Assembly: GCA_003576905.1 (NCBI GenBank)
Contig: QEVG01000023.1
Span: 16,809 to 80,808, forward strand
Reading direction: 5' to 3'
DNA from: Planctomycetota bacterium
GTDB taxonomy: Bacteria > Planctomycetota > Phycisphaerae > UBA1845 > UTPLA1
Length of the DNA stretch: 64,000 nt
Part shown: one piece after another, positions 27,404 through 36,647 of the stretch
Position numbering within the stretch: the first letter of the stretch is position 1
Layout: the number at the start of each line of letters is the position of its first letter
The notes under the pieces: generated by a model
Told to the model about the DNA's origin: nothing
The model's input: the letters and a program-made list of their open reading frames with translations, nothing else
Databases searched by the model: none
Position numbers and translations under genes: made by a program

Positions 27404-29359
27404 TTAGTTCGCCGCAAGAGAGTTCAGGTACTCCTCGATGTTCAGGTACCCGTCGCTGTCCGTGTCCAGCAGGCTGTCATCCACCCAGGGGCTGCTCCCG
27501 ATCTGAGCCTGCTCAAACGCGTCCGGAATGTGGTCGCCGTCCGAGTCGAGTGCAACGAAGTTCGCCGGCGGATACATCGCCGATACTGTGGCCTCGCTCG
27601 GAATCACCCGGTCGTTGACATACCACTTGTACGACCCCGGCCGCGCCAGGATTTCCAGGTAGTCATCCGGGAGGGTGTAGCCGTCCGGGAATGTGCATGT
27701 CAGGCTTTGAAGGTAGGCGATCTGCCCGTCCAGAACCGTTTGTCCGGGCTGCAACCGGTAGGTGCGAGGCGTGCAAAAGTGCGACGACACACCGACCGGC
27801 TCGAAAAACAAAACGGTCGCCGTATCGCCGTGATGGACGCCGATCCTCCGAAGCTCGGGGTCGTTGGCCGGGTTGTAGCCGGGCGTCGAGTTGCTGAAGG
27901 GCTGGGTCTGAACGACGTACGACAGTTCGTCGGCAAGCTCCTGATCGACCGTGTCTCGAACGGGCTTGTTTGCCCCCGCACTCTGAATCACAAGGTCCCG
28001 CGCCGTGGCCGCCGGATGCGTGGTCACCGTCGGCGGTTCATGCGGCTGGCTCAGGTAGTACATGCCGTTGTCGCTGGTCGGCGTCACAATGAACCCGCAC
28101 ACGCTCGAGCCGGGGTTGCAGAGCGTGCCGTCGTTCGGGATCGAGTAATACACGCCGATATCCCATTCCGCCTGGGCCGAAGACGTGCGGAAGTAGCCGA
28201 AATTGTCGTTGATGTAGAGCTGCGGCGTGCCCGTGGAGTTCGCCGGCTGCGCCACGTGGATGGCGTTCCGCCCCGGCACGGTCATCGGCATGTCCAGCCC
28301 GCGCAGCAGGTAGTTGCCCACGTAGTTCACGCGCATCGGGCCCCAGAACTGCGACGCGGTGTTGAACCAGTTGTAGATGACGTTGTTTCGGAAATCCACG
28401 ACGCCCGCCATCATGACGCGCGGGTTCCGGTTCATGTTGTGCGCGAACATCGAATGATGGATCGACAACCGCGTGAAGTCCGGCGGGCAAGTCGTACCCG
28501 GCGAAAGCCCCACGAGCATGCCCGTCCCCTGCGGGCCTTCCATGTGTCCATAGAGACTCGCCTCTGAGAAGATGCACCATTGAAACGTGATGTCCCGGAC
28601 CCAGTGGTGCACGTCGATGGTCTCGTCGATCGACCACGAAAACGAGCAATGGTCGAAGACCACGTTGGTGATCGCGTCTTCATCGGGATTGACGACGTCG
28701 TTGTCGTGTCGCGATAGCAGCGCGTTATCGCTGTTGTGGACGCCCAGCGGCTCGCCCCCCGCCTCGTCCACGTACGGCCGAATGCGAACGTGCCGGATCA
28801 CGACCTCTTTCGCGTCCACGGCGACACCGTAGTGCGCGAGCGCTATGCCGGGCGAGGGCGCGCTTTGTCCGGCAATCGTGATGTACGGATTCTCGATCAC
28901 GAGCGTCTCATCCAGCTCGATCGCCCCGCCCACCTTGAAAATCACGAACCGCGGCCCGCTCGCCTCGACGGCCTCGCGCAGGCTGCCGGGCGCCGCGACC
29001 ATCTGGCCTACGTTGGGGTCGAATACCATGTCCTCAAGCGTGGTCACCGCGATGATCCGCGGTGCTACTCCCAGCGATGGGACGCCACGACCCGCGACAC
29101 CGAACGCGCCGTACCCCTGTGCACCCGGAAAGACCGGAAGCGGTCCGGACGGTTGGCCGGGGTCGCCCGGATCCGAGCCGGGCCCCGTCGGAACTTCGTC
29201 ATTCGATTGATCCAGATTGCTACCGGGGTCCGCCGGATCCACCACGGCCCCGCCATCCGAGTCGAGCGGTGGCAGCAGTCCGGTCTGCTGATTGCAGACC
29301 GCCCCCGCCAGGACCAGACAGCAGAGGAAGCAGACGTGTTTATTCTTGACCCAGGGCAT
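27404..29359 (-). CDS. Secreted pectate-lyase-like protein with calcium-binding C-terminus (copy 1)
   Basis: 651 aa. The N-terminus is an apolar signal (possibly a lipoprotein, but the -3/-1 residues before C22 are not a standard lipobox), then an Asp/Pro-rich linker. From residue about 75 a right-handed beta-helix fits the pectate lyase family: FPGAQGYGAFGVAGRG, ITIAGQSAPSPGIAL, VVFDHCSFSWSIDETIDV, and RNPRVMMAGVVDFRNNVIYNW. These resemble the PL1/PL9-like lyases of marine planctomycetes, which cleave polyuronate by beta-elimination. The C-terminus has DSDGDHIPDAFE and DTDSDGYLNIEEYL, thrombospondin-3 or EF-hand-like calcium loops. It is a paralogue of the next gene. Confidence 0.85.
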   Translation of the reverse strand: MPWVKNKHVCFLCCLVLAGAVCNQQTGLLPPLDSDGGAVVDPADPGSNLDQSNDEVPTGPGSDPGDPGQPSGPLPVFPGAQGYGAFGVAGRGVPSLGVAPRIIAVTTLEDMVFDPNVGQMVAAPGSLREAVEASGPRFVIFKVGGAIELDETLVIENPYITIAGQSAPSPGIALAHYGVAVDAKEVVIRHVRIRPYVDEAGGEPLGVHNSDNALLSRHDNDVVNPDEDAITNVVFDHCSFSWSIDETIDVHHWVRDITFQWCIFSEASLYGHMEGPQGTGMLVGLSPGTTCPPDFTRLSIHHSMFAHNMNRNPRVMMAGVVDFRNNVIYNWFNTASQFWGPMRVNYVGNYLLRGLDMPMTVPGRNAIHVAQPANSTGTPQLYINDNFGYFRTSSAQAEWDIGVYYSIPNDGTLCNPGSSVCGFIVTPTSDNGMYYLSQPHEPPTVTTHPAATARDLVIQSAGANKPVRDTVDQELADELSYVVQTQPFSNSTPGYNPANDPELRRIGVHHGDTATVLFFEPVGVSSHFCTPRTYRLQPGQTVLDGQIAYLQSLTCTFPDGYTLPDDYLEILARPGSYKWYVNDRVIPSEATVSAMYPPANFVALDSDGDHIPDAFEQAQIGSSPWVDDSLLDTDSDGYLNIEEYLNSLAAN

Positions 29360-29729
29360 AGTCGTGTCCGAGAGTATTCGGCGAGCCGTTTGAGTAGCGC
29401 GTCAGATTCCGCAGCCCTCACCCAAACTTACAATACAAGTGCGACGAATCTGCCCTGAGAGACCCCAAAAAAATTAAGAGATTGAAGGTCTATTATAGGG
29501 GCCCGACCCGGACCGCGAACCATCGCCGACGGCGCGGATTCGCGGCAATTGGATATGCCGACTCAGCTTACCGGCGAACAACGGCCCCTTCGACCCGACC
29601 GGCAACAGGTACCTGCCCGCCGCGCGTGCCAACGGACTCTGCACTCCGATTAGACTCGGACCAGACCCTTGCCGCGCGACAACCCCTTGGAATCGCGACA
29701 GCGACGGAGGGCTTCCGTCCCTGGGTTTC
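29360..29729. other. Intergenic region between the two pectate lyase genes
   Basis: 370 bases without a gene. A perfect minus-strand TATAAT lies at 29497-29492, 133 bases before the start of copy 1, but its -35 is poor (GTTCGC). A short GACGGA-gggct-TCCGTC hairpin (29703-29719) follows the stop of copy 2 and could be a weak terminator. Confidence 0.5.
29492..29497 (-). promoter_or_regulatory. Perfect TATAAT -10 upstream of lyase copy 1
   Basis: An exact -10 hexamer on the minus strand without a good -35. It suggests copy 1 has its own promoter rather than relying only on read-through from copy 2. Confidence 0.35.
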
Positions 29730-31682
29730 CTAGTCCGCCAGGTCGTTCAGGTACTCTTCGATATTCAGGTATCCGTCGCCGTCCTGATCGAGAAGGCTGT
29801 CGGCGACGAACGGATTGGTGTGAAGGGTGATCGACTCATAGGGATTGGGGATCCCATCCTGGTCGGAGTCAATCCTGGGCGGCGTGTTGTAGTTTGCCGG
29901 ATAAAGTCCGGCGATCGTGCGGGCCTCGGGTATAACGCGCGTATCGAGGGACCAGGGGTAGGCAGCGGGCCGCGCGAGGATCTCAAGATAATCATCCGGC
30001 AGCGTCAGGTTATCCGGAAAGGTACAGTTCAGGCCTTGCAGCAGTTCGATCTGTCCGGAAAGGATCGTCTGAAACGGATCAAGCCGGATCGTCCGCGGCG
30101 TGCAGACGTGCGACGACACAAACACTGGATTGAAGAACAACACACGCGCGACTTCCCCGTGGTGCGGACCGAGCCGCCGCAGCCTCGCATCCGTGGCCGG
30201 GTCGTATCCCGGGTTCGTGCCGGAAAACGGACGCGCCGCCACGACGTACGCAAGCTCGTCGAAAAGTGCTTGATCGACGGCATCGCGCGCCGGCAACGTC
30301 GCCCCCGCGTGCTGGAGCACCCGGTCGCGCGCCGTCTCGGGCGGGTCCGTCGTGACCGTCGCGGCAAACGCCGGCACGACCAGCCGATACAGGCCGCCGA
30401 GCGTATCCGGGCGGACTTCAAAATAGCAGTTCGAGATATTGGGGGGACAGATCGTCCCGTCGTTGCGGATCGAGTAATAGACGCCGATGTCCCAGTCGTG
30501 CTGCTGCGCGGAGGTGCGCAGGATGCCGAGATTGTCGCGGACAAAAAGCCGCGGCGTCCCGTTCACATCCAGCGGACTCGACACCTCGATGGCCGACTGC
30601 GCCCGCACATAGGACCCGACGTCGAGCCCCGCCAGCAGGTAGTTGCCGATGTAGTTGATCCGCGCCGTACCGTAAAACTGCGACGGCGTCCTCCCCCAGT
30701 TGTAGATCACGTTGTTTCGGAAGTCGACGACGTCCGCGAAGATCACCCGCGGATTGCGGTTGCTGTTGTGCGCGAAAAGGCAATGGTGAATCGTCAGCCG
30801 CGTGAAGTTGCGCGGGCACGGACCGGTCGGCGGAAGGTTTACAAGCACGCCGGTCCCCTGGGGGCCCTCGACGTGGCCGTACAGGCTCGCCTCGGTAAAA
30901 GTACACCACTGAAACGTCAACTCACGAACCCAGTTATAGATGTCGATCGTCTCGTCGATTGACCAGGAGAATGAACAATGATCAAACACCACGTTCGACA
31001 CGGCGTCGGTGTCCGGGTTTTGAACCTCCGAATCCCGTTTCGAGATCAGCGCGTCGTCGTGCTGATGTCCGCCCAGGGGTTCACCCGCGGCCTCGTCGAT
31101 GAAAGGCCGGAAGCGCAAATGCCGGATCACCACCTCGCGTGTGGCGACGCCCAGTCCCCGCCCGCAGATCGCGATACCCGGCGACGGCGCGGTCTGCCCG
31201 GCGATTGTGATATGCGGATTGCGAATCTCGAGGAGCGACTTCAATACGATCGCGCCGCCCACCCGAAACATCACGAATCGTGGACCGGTCGCCTCGATCG
31301 CCGCCCGCAGGCTTCCCGGCACGGTGACCATATGCCCGGTCACCGGGTCTCGAACCTGGTCCTCGAGCGTCGTGACATAAATAATGCGCGGCGTTGCGCT
31401 TAGCCCCCCCGGTCCGCGACCTCCGTAGGACACCGAGCCGAAGCCCTGCGCGCCCGGAAACGCTGGAATGCGGTTCTGCGCCCCCGTGGAGCCCGATCCG
31501 ACGCGGCCCACCGCGTCCGGCTCCGGTCCTGGTAAGCCCACGTCTGCGCCATGCGGAGAGACACTTGAAACACCGTGGCCGTCCTCGCCCGACTCGCCGG
31601 GCAATTGTGCAAGCAACTGTGTCGACGGTTCCAAGGCTGCGGCGCAGAGAATCAGAATGATGACTGCAACGGGATGCTTCAT
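29730..31682 (-). CDS. Secreted pectate-lyase-like protein with calcium-binding C-terminus (copy 2)
   Basis: 650 aa, the same length and layout as copy 1: a signal peptide (1-25, LLAQ), an acidic Gly/Pro linker, the beta-helix starting at FPGAQGFGSVSYGGRG, then SFSWSIDETIDI, FTRLTIHHCLFAHNSNRNP and NNVIYNWGRTPSQF. The C-terminus repeats the calcium loops (DSDQDGIPNPYE, DQDGDGYLNIEEYL). The two proteins share long identical stretches such as VVFDHCSFSWSIDETID, so they arose by tandem duplication. The linkers and ends differ most. Its substrate is probably a uronate-containing polysaccharide. The next gene on the same strand is a glycosyltransferase 259 bases upstream. Confidence 0.85.
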   Translation of the reverse strand: MKHPVAVIILILCAAALEPSTQLLAQLPGESGEDGHGVSSVSPHGADVGLPGPEPDAVGRVGSGSTGAQNRIPAFPGAQGFGSVSYGGRGPGGLSATPRIIYVTTLEDQVRDPVTGHMVTVPGSLRAAIEATGPRFVMFRVGGAIVLKSLLEIRNPHITIAGQTAPSPGIAICGRGLGVATREVVIRHLRFRPFIDEAAGEPLGGHQHDDALISKRDSEVQNPDTDAVSNVVFDHCSFSWSIDETIDIYNWVRELTFQWCTFTEASLYGHVEGPQGTGVLVNLPPTGPCPRNFTRLTIHHCLFAHNSNRNPRVIFADVVDFRNNVIYNWGRTPSQFYGTARINYIGNYLLAGLDVGSYVRAQSAIEVSSPLDVNGTPRLFVRDNLGILRTSAQQHDWDIGVYYSIRNDGTICPPNISNCYFEVRPDTLGGLYRLVVPAFAATVTTDPPETARDRVLQHAGATLPARDAVDQALFDELAYVVAARPFSGTNPGYDPATDARLRRLGPHHGEVARVLFFNPVFVSSHVCTPRTIRLDPFQTILSGQIELLQGLNCTFPDNLTLPDDYLEILARPAAYPWSLDTRVIPEARTIAGLYPANYNTPPRIDSDQDGIPNPYESITLHTNPFVADSLLDQDGDGYLNIEEYLNDLAD

Positions 31683-31781
31683 ATGGACTCTTCGCGTTTC
31701 TTCACGGGGTGGGAAACTACTTCCGGCGGGGCGTGTCGGGCGCGTCTCCGGCTGTCCTCCTGAATCACAGGAGTGAGTGAA

Positions 31782-31810
31782 ATGTTATCGAGAACCCGCT
31801 GGAAATTCAA
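31782..31810 (-). promoter_or_regulatory. Promoter candidate for lyase copy 2
   Basis: On the minus strand TTGAAT (31810-31805), 17-base spacer, TAACAT (31787-31782). Just downstream, CTCCTG-aatca-CAGGAG (31757-31773) is a small perfect palindrome that could be an operator or a leader hairpin. Confidence 0.45.
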
Positions 31811-31941
31811 GGTTTTCGCCGAAAATCGCACGGCCCGAAAAGGCACTGCGGCCGATTCCGACAACCCTTCGCATGAATGATCGCTGTAAAAAACCTCAAT
31901 TGTCCTGAATTCCGCGATCGCGAAGGAAATGGCGCGGCGTG

Positions 31942-33237
31942 CTACGAGCCTGGTCCCTGCTGCGCCGAGCCCGAAAGCGCGTGCCGCGCAAGCACCCGGG
32001 TCTGCGTCGGGCTCACCAGTTCGTACTCGATATGCCGCCAGCGGATGCGCCGGCCCGCCATTGAAGCCTGGAACAGGGTCATGTGAATAAGCCCCGCCCA
32101 AAGCGCTCCACTCACGTCGGCCAGCGCGTCGCGCCAGGTCACGTCCGGCGCGTGGAGCACCTTGCGGATCGCCACCTGCCGCAGCGCGCAGCGCGCCACG
32201 GTGAGGAGCACGATCAGCGCCCACAGGACGCCGGCCGCCGCCGCCAGCGCCGCCGTTCCGAACCACTCCAGCGCCGCCCCGACGCACAGCACCGCCGCGA
32301 TCGTCCCGCCCCCCACGAACGCCGTGCACAGCAGCAGGCCCGCGCGCCAGATCTTCGGCGCGCAGATGCGCGTGATCACCAGTTGCCGCCGGGCGAATTC
32401 CCAGAACCCCCGCAGGCTCGTCGAATCGTGGCTGGGTATCAGCGCCTGCGGGACGAAGACGATCCGCAGTCCCGCCGCCTTGACGGCCTGGGTCACCTGG
32501 AGATCGTCCGACAGCGCCGACTCCCAGTGCCGCGCGATCTCCAGCGATTCGAACCGCGCCCGGCGCATCGCCGTCGCCCCGCCCCAGCAGAAGCGCGTCG
32601 CCTCGCGCTCCATCAGTGTCAGACTTGGGGCATTCCATACGCTGCGCACCGCGTTGGCCAGCCCGCCCGCGGCGCAGTACCAGCGAAAACCCGTCGCCGC
32701 GCCCACGGCCTCGTCCGCCAGCGGCGCCACGATGTGGCCGAGCCAGTCCTGGTTCGGCACCGCGTCCGAGTCGAGAAACACCAGCACTTCCGTCTCGTCC
32801 GGAACCGCGGCGACCGCCGCCAGAAGATTGTGTATCTTCTGCGACCGATGGCCGGTCGGCCCCGCCACGACGCTTCGGTGCCGCACGCCCGGCCACGCAG
32901 CCGCCCACCGCCGAACCGCTTCGTGCGCCGGATCGTCCGCAGACTCAAACGTGAAAATCACTTCGTACGCGCCGTAGCGCTGCCGGCCCAGCCGCTCCAC
33001 GGTCTGATGCAACCGCTCATCGACGCCGCAGCACGGCAGGATCACCGTGACGCGCGGCTCGTATTTCCACTTTCCCGCGGCGTCGCGCAGACCGGCCGAC
33101 TCCCGCACCGCTCGCGCGACGTACCGGACAAAGCCGATGCCCGCGAAAAGCCCGATCAGCCCCTGAACGCATGCAAATACACAGATCGCCAGGAGAAGAT
33201 AAATGGTCCAGTGAAGATCAGTCATGTGTTCCGTCAT
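31942..33237 (-). CDS. Family 2/21 glycosyltransferase (ceramide glucosyltransferase-like)
   Basis: 431 aa. The ATG at 33237 is chosen; an ATG four codons later is also possible and neither has a strong ribosome binding site. A membrane helix is at 12-38. The catalytic domain shows the acidic motifs LDSDAVP (D156, D158), LSDDLQVTQAV (D244, D245) and a (Q/R)XXRW-type motif as RRQLVITR (283-290, with the final W replaced). More helices follow at about 295-345 and 385-405. This is the pattern of GT21-like enzymes, including ceramide and hopanoid glycosyltransferases. It probably adds a sugar to a membrane lipid from UDP-sugar. It is divergent from a saccharopine-dehydrogenase-like gene. Confidence 0.85.
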   Translation of the reverse strand: MTEHMTDLHWTIYLLLAICVFACVQGLIGLFAGIGFVRYVARAVRESAGLRDAAGKWKYEPRVTVILPCCGVDERLHQTVERLGRQRYGAYEVIFTFESADDPAHEAVRRWAAAWPGVRHRSVVAGPTGHRSQKIHNLLAAVAAVPDETEVLVFLDSDAVPNQDWLGHIVAPLADEAVGAATGFRWYCAAGGLANAVRSVWNAPSLTLMEREATRFCWGGATAMRRARFESLEIARHWESALSDDLQVTQAVKAAGLRIVFVPQALIPSHDSTSLRGFWEFARRQLVITRICAPKIWRAGLLLCTAFVGGGTIAAVLCVGAALEWFGTAALAAAAGVLWALIVLLTVARCALRQVAIRKVLHAPDVTWRDALADVSGALWAGLIHMTLFQASMAGRRIRWRHIEYELVSPTQTRVLARHALSGSAQQGPGS

Positions 33238-33431
33238 CCGCCGAGCGCCGTTGACCCGGGCCGATTGCCCCCGCGCCGGTGCGGCCGTCCTTGCCGGCTC
33301 GACGAAGCCGCAATCATAGTCCTTTCCGCGCGGCCCGCCATGCGCCGCCCCGCCTGCGAATCCGCAGAAACCCGGGTAGAATCGCCCGGCCAGAGTCACA
33401 CGATTGCCGCGGAAAACGGAGGGCGTTCGCC

Positions 33432-34568
33432 ATGACCAGGAAAGCCGTCGTTCTCGGATGCGGACTTGTCGGCGCAACAATCGCCCGCGACATGGCCGCC
33501 GATCCGCGTTTCGAGGTCACCGCCTTCGACGCCAGCGCTGAGAATCTGCGCAAGCTTGCCGATGTTCCGCGCCTGACGCCGCGCCAGGCCGACCTCGGCA
33601 CGCCCGACGGCGTCCGCGTGGCCGTCGCCGACGCCGACGTCGTGCTTGGGGCCATGCCCAGCGCTCTCGGTCTCATGGTCCTTCGCACGGTCATCGAATC
33701 CGGCAAACCCTTCGCCGACATCTCCTTCATGGCCGAGGACGCTACACAACTTTCCGGCCTCGCCCGCGAAAAAGGCGTCACAGCCGTCGTCGACTGCGGC
33801 GTCGCCCCCGGCCTGGCGAACCTTGCGATCGGGCATTCACACGCCCATCTCGACCGCACCGACCGCGTCGTCTATTACGTGGGCGGACTTCCCAAACAGC
33901 CCTCGTGGCCGTACCTCTACAAGGCCCCCTTCGCCCCCTCCGACGTCATCGAGGAATACACGCGGCCCGCGCGCATGGTTGAAAACGGAAAGGTAGTCGC
34001 GAAGCCGGCCATGTCGGACCCCGAACGGCTTTCGTTCCCTCCGGTCGGCGAGCTTGAGGCCTTCAACACCGACGGGCTGCGTTCGCTACTCGACACGATC
34101 GCGTGCCCCCACATGGTCGAAAAGACGCTCCGCTACCCCGGCCACATCGAACTGATGGCCGTGCTGCGCCAGACCGGCTTCTTCAAAAAGGAAGAGATCG
34201 ACGTGCGAGGCGTCAGGGTCCGCCCGCTCGACGTCACCGCGAAACTTCTCTTTCCGATGTGGACCTACCAGCCGGGCGAGGAGGAATTCACGATTCTCCG
34301 CGTCATCGTCGAAGGCGAAAAGGGCGGCCGCCCGCAACGCCACGTGTACGACCTGTACGACGAATACGATCACGCCACGAAGCAGTCATCCATGGCGCGA
34401 ACCACGGGGTTTCCCTGCGCAATCGTTGCCCGCATCCTTTCCGACGGAGAAATCACCGAGCCGGGCGTCCAGCCTCCGGAGATTCTCGGCCGCAGGCCCG
34501 GCATGATGGACCGAATGATCGAGGAACTCGCCCGGCGCGGCGTGCATCTGAAGTACCGGGTTGAGTGA
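33432..34568 (+). CDS. Saccharopine dehydrogenase family oxidoreductase (lysine 6-dehydrogenase-like)
   Basis: 378 aa. The ATG is supported by GGAGGG 8 bases upstream. The N-terminal Rossmann domain has G9-x-G11-x-x-G14 (VLGCGLVGATIARDMA) and binds NAD(P). The middle contains the family segments ADISFMAEDA and TAVVDCGVAPGLANLAIGH, followed by the alpha/beta catalytic domain. Lysine 6-dehydrogenase and saccharopine reductase share this form; which substrate is used here cannot be told. With glutaryl-CoA dehydrogenase elsewhere in the window, a link to lysine breakdown is possible but speculative. Confidence 0.85.
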   Translation: MTRKAVVLGCGLVGATIARDMAADPRFEVTAFDASAENLRKLADVPRLTPRQADLGTPDGVRVAVADADVVLGAMPSALGLMVLRTVIESGKPFADISFMAEDATQLSGLAREKGVTAVVDCGVAPGLANLAIGHSHAHLDRTDRVVYYVGGLPKQPSWPYLYKAPFAPSDVIEEYTRPARMVENGKVVAKPAMSDPERLSFPPVGELEAFNTDGLRSLLDTIACPHMVEKTLRYPGHIELMAVLRQTGFFKKEEIDVRGVRVRPLDVTAKLLFPMWTYQPGEEEFTILRVIVEGEKGGRPQRHVYDLYDEYDHATKQSSMARTTGFPCAIVARILSDGEITEPGVQPPEILGRRPGMMDRMIEELARRGVHLKYRVE

Positions 34569-34599
34569 CGCGCCACGGGACAACCGCCCGGCGCGAGTG

Positions 34600-35139
34600 T
34601 CATCCCCGCAACCCCCGCGGAGCGGCCAGGGCCAGCACCGGCCCCCGGAAATTCGCGTGGCATGCGTTGCAGGTGTCGACGATCTCGGCCACCTTGGCCT
34701 TCATGCGCGCGCGGTCATCCTTGGCGGCGAGTCGGCCGAGTTCGCGGCATTCGCGCTCCAGCGTTGCGGCAAGCTCGTCGAATACCCGGCGCGATTCAAC
34801 GGTCATCTCGGTCCCGCGATACACCGTCGGAATCAGCCGCGCATCGCTGGCCAGCTCGGACGCCAGTTGCGCCACCTTGACCGGATCGCGCCCTGAGTGC
34901 CATTCCACTTCCGGATCCTGTGCCAATCCGAGAAGGTTCAGCGCCCGCAGTTCATCCATGATCGTGCGCAGCCGTTCACTGTGAACCACATGCAGCCCGT
35001 GTTCGCTGTCGCCTGCCAGCGCCTCAGAAGCCGGCGGCGTCTCCCGTGACTTCCCGTCGCAGGCGGCCAACAGCACCAAGAGCCCGGCGGCCGCCCAGCC
35101 CGCCCCGCATACAACCACGAATCGACACGTCCAGGACAT
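34600..35139 (-). CDS. Cytochrome c lipoprotein (c'/c556-type)
   Basis: 179 aa. The ATG at 35139 has GAGGAG 8 bases upstream; a longer frame exists but is unsupported. A lipoprotein signal has lipobox L-A-A-C (C27). One heme site, C157-N-A-C160-H161, lies near the C-terminus, as in four-helix-bundle cytochromes of the c'/c556 type; the upstream sequence is helical (VFDELAATLERECRELGRLA). It would carry electrons or bind gas at the outer face of a membrane. It is divergent from the DUF983 gene, which begins 112 bases away. Confidence 0.88.
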   Translation of the reverse strand: MSWTCRFVVVCGAGWAAAGLLVLLAACDGKSRETPPASEALAGDSEHGLHVVHSERLRTIMDELRALNLLGLAQDPEVEWHSGRDPVKVAQLASELASDARLIPTVYRGTEMTVESRRVFDELAATLERECRELGRLAAKDDRARMKAKVAEIVDTCNACHANFRGPVLALAAPRGLRG

Positions 35140-35250
35140 GGCAGCATCTCCTCTATCGTGTGGCCGCTGCAAGTTCCGTGCCGCTGCGGAAGGCTCCGCT
35201 CCGCTATCGCCGAAAAGCCCCCCGCCCCGAAGACGATGCAATCGCCTAGA

Positions 35251-35667
35251 ATGTGTTCCATGGCGGGCGAGAGAATTCCGTACGGCAGCATCCTTAGCCG
35301 CGGACTGCGGCTCCGCTGCCCCCAGTGCGGCGTCGGAAAGCTCTTCAATCGCTGGCTTCACCTCGCCCCGAGCTGCCCCCACTGCCAGCTCGCCTACGAA
35401 CCCCTTGAGGGAAACTCCTGGTGGTTCATGTATTACTCCACCGCCGTCTTCACCGGAGTCATCATTCTCGCGATGCTCCTGATCCGCCCCGCCAATCACG
35501 CTTTCGGGCGTCTCGTCATTTTTGCCGTGGCCTTCTTCCTGATCGTCTTGTCGCTCCCGTACCGCAAGGGACTCGCCATCGCTTTCGACTACCTCTCCGA
35601 GCTGCGCTTCGGCAACCGCCCGGAACTGCGCCTGCGCGACCGAACGGATCGCGTGGATAATTCATGA
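35251..35667 (+). CDS. DUF983 family membrane protein
   Basis: 138 aa (an ATG three codons later is an equal choice for the start). The start of the domain has a treble-clef-like four-cysteine site, C23-P-Q-C26 and C42-P-H-C45, in the DUF983 pattern LRCPQCGVGKLF...CPHCQLAY. Two membrane helices follow at about 60-83 and 88-107. The family is widespread in Gram-negative bacteria and often linked to cytochrome oxidase loci. The neighbouring cytochrome c gene fits that context, but there is no direct evidence of function. Confidence 0.88.
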   Translation: MCSMAGERIPYGSILSRGLRLRCPQCGVGKLFNRWLHLAPSCPHCQLAYEPLEGNSWWFMYYSTAVFTGVIILAMLLIRPANHAFGRLVIFAVAFFLIVLSLPYRKGLAIAFDYLSELRFGNRPELRLRDRTDRVDNS

Positions 35668-35683
35668 CGGATCCGCGCGCAAA

Positions 35684-35714
35684 GAAACGGGACGAGCCAT
35701 GCCCGTCCCGTTTC
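35684..35714. terminator. Convergent-gene terminator hairpin
   Basis: A perfect 11-bp stem (GAAACGGGACG / CGTCCCGTTTC), 9-base loop, between the DUF983 gene and the LolA-like gene. The A and T runs are part of the stem itself. Confidence 0.7.
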
Positions 35715-35740
35715 CGCGCTGTCGTGTTGTACTGTTCGGA

Positions 35741-36496
35741 TTACGGCATGCCGGGCATCTGCTGCTCCGGCATCTCCTGAACGGTGACGCCTTCCGGCGC
35801 CTTGAAGACGAACCGGTCCGCGGGAATGTCCGCGTCGATCTTTACGTCGGTCGTCGTCGAGGTCGAGGTCGGCTTGCCGGCCGGATCGAAACTGACGCCC
35901 TTCAGGCTGACGCCGGTCTCCTTGTCGTAGTAGGCCAGGGCACGGCCCATCATCGAGGCTGCCGGATTGCCCGGCTTCAGCTTCATCTCGAACACCCACG
36001 CCGGCTTTCCGTTCACCGTCTCGTCGGGCATGAGCTTTACGTCGAAATGCTCCTCCATCTGCTTGAAGCCGTTCTGCGGGTCGAAGGGATTGCCCTCCTT
36101 CTTCACGTCGGCCTTGCGCTTCGTCGCGGTCTTCTCGCCGCCCTGGTCGGCCAGCGAGTACCAGAAGCTTCCATCGCACACGTCCAGCGACTTGACCTCC
36201 TGCTTGTTCTCCTGTTCGCCCATCTTCTGCGTCGAGCTGGTCTCCGACTCCATCCGGGCGAGGATCTTGTCGCCCTTGTTGACGAACTGCGCGGTCTGCC
36301 GGGTGGTCGAAGACATCTTGAACTGCGGCGTGTCCATGTCCGTCTTCATTTCCAGCGTATACTGAATCGACTTGTACTTGGAGACCTTCTCGTGGATCTT
36401 CTTCTTGACCTCGTCGATCGTCTCGGCGCGGACCGCCACGGCGGTAACGGCGCAGACGGCGAGTGCGATGGCGGCGATTCGGGCGTGGGCTCTCAT
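35741..36496 (-). CDS. LolA-like / outer membrane lipoprotein-sorting family protein
   Basis: 251 aa. The ATG at 36496 has AAGGA at a usable distance. A signal peptide covers 1-25 (AVRAE). The mature chain has the LolA/LolB-like beta-barrel pattern: YKSIQYTLEMKTDMDTPQFK strands near the start, a central FWYSLADQGG segment, and VFEMKLKPGNP with LAYYDKETG later, ending in a Met/Pro-rich tail. Periplasmic lipid or lipoprotein handling is the family role; in planctomycetes many such proteins are uncharacterised. Confidence 0.78.
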   Translation of the reverse strand: MRAHARIAAIALAVCAVTAVAVRAETIDEVKKKIHEKVSKYKSIQYTLEMKTDMDTPQFKMSSTTRQTAQFVNKGDKILARMESETSSTQKMGEQENKQEVKSLDVCDGSFWYSLADQGGEKTATKRKADVKKEGNPFDPQNGFKQMEEHFDVKLMPDETVNGKPAWVFEMKLKPGNPAASMMGRALAYYDKETGVSLKGVSFDPAGKPTSTSTTTDVKIDADIPADRFVFKAPEGVTVQEMPEQQMPGMP

Positions 36497-36560
36497 GGGG
36501 TAATTCCTTGATGAAGTTTGCGAGGCTGCCGACCGCGACAACCGCAGTCCGGCAGCGGTA

Positions 36561-36589
36561 ATACTACGTCCAATCGACCTCGATTGCAA
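36561..36589 (-). promoter_or_regulatory. Promoter candidate for the LolA-like gene
   Basis: On the minus strand TTGCAA (36589-36584), a 17-base spacer, TAGTAT (36566-36561). It lies 65 bases before the ATG. Confidence 0.42.
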
Positions 36590-36647
36590 TTGCCGCCGCG
36601 CGCCGGCAAACGCCGCCGCGCGATGCAAATCCGAGGGATTCCACGAC

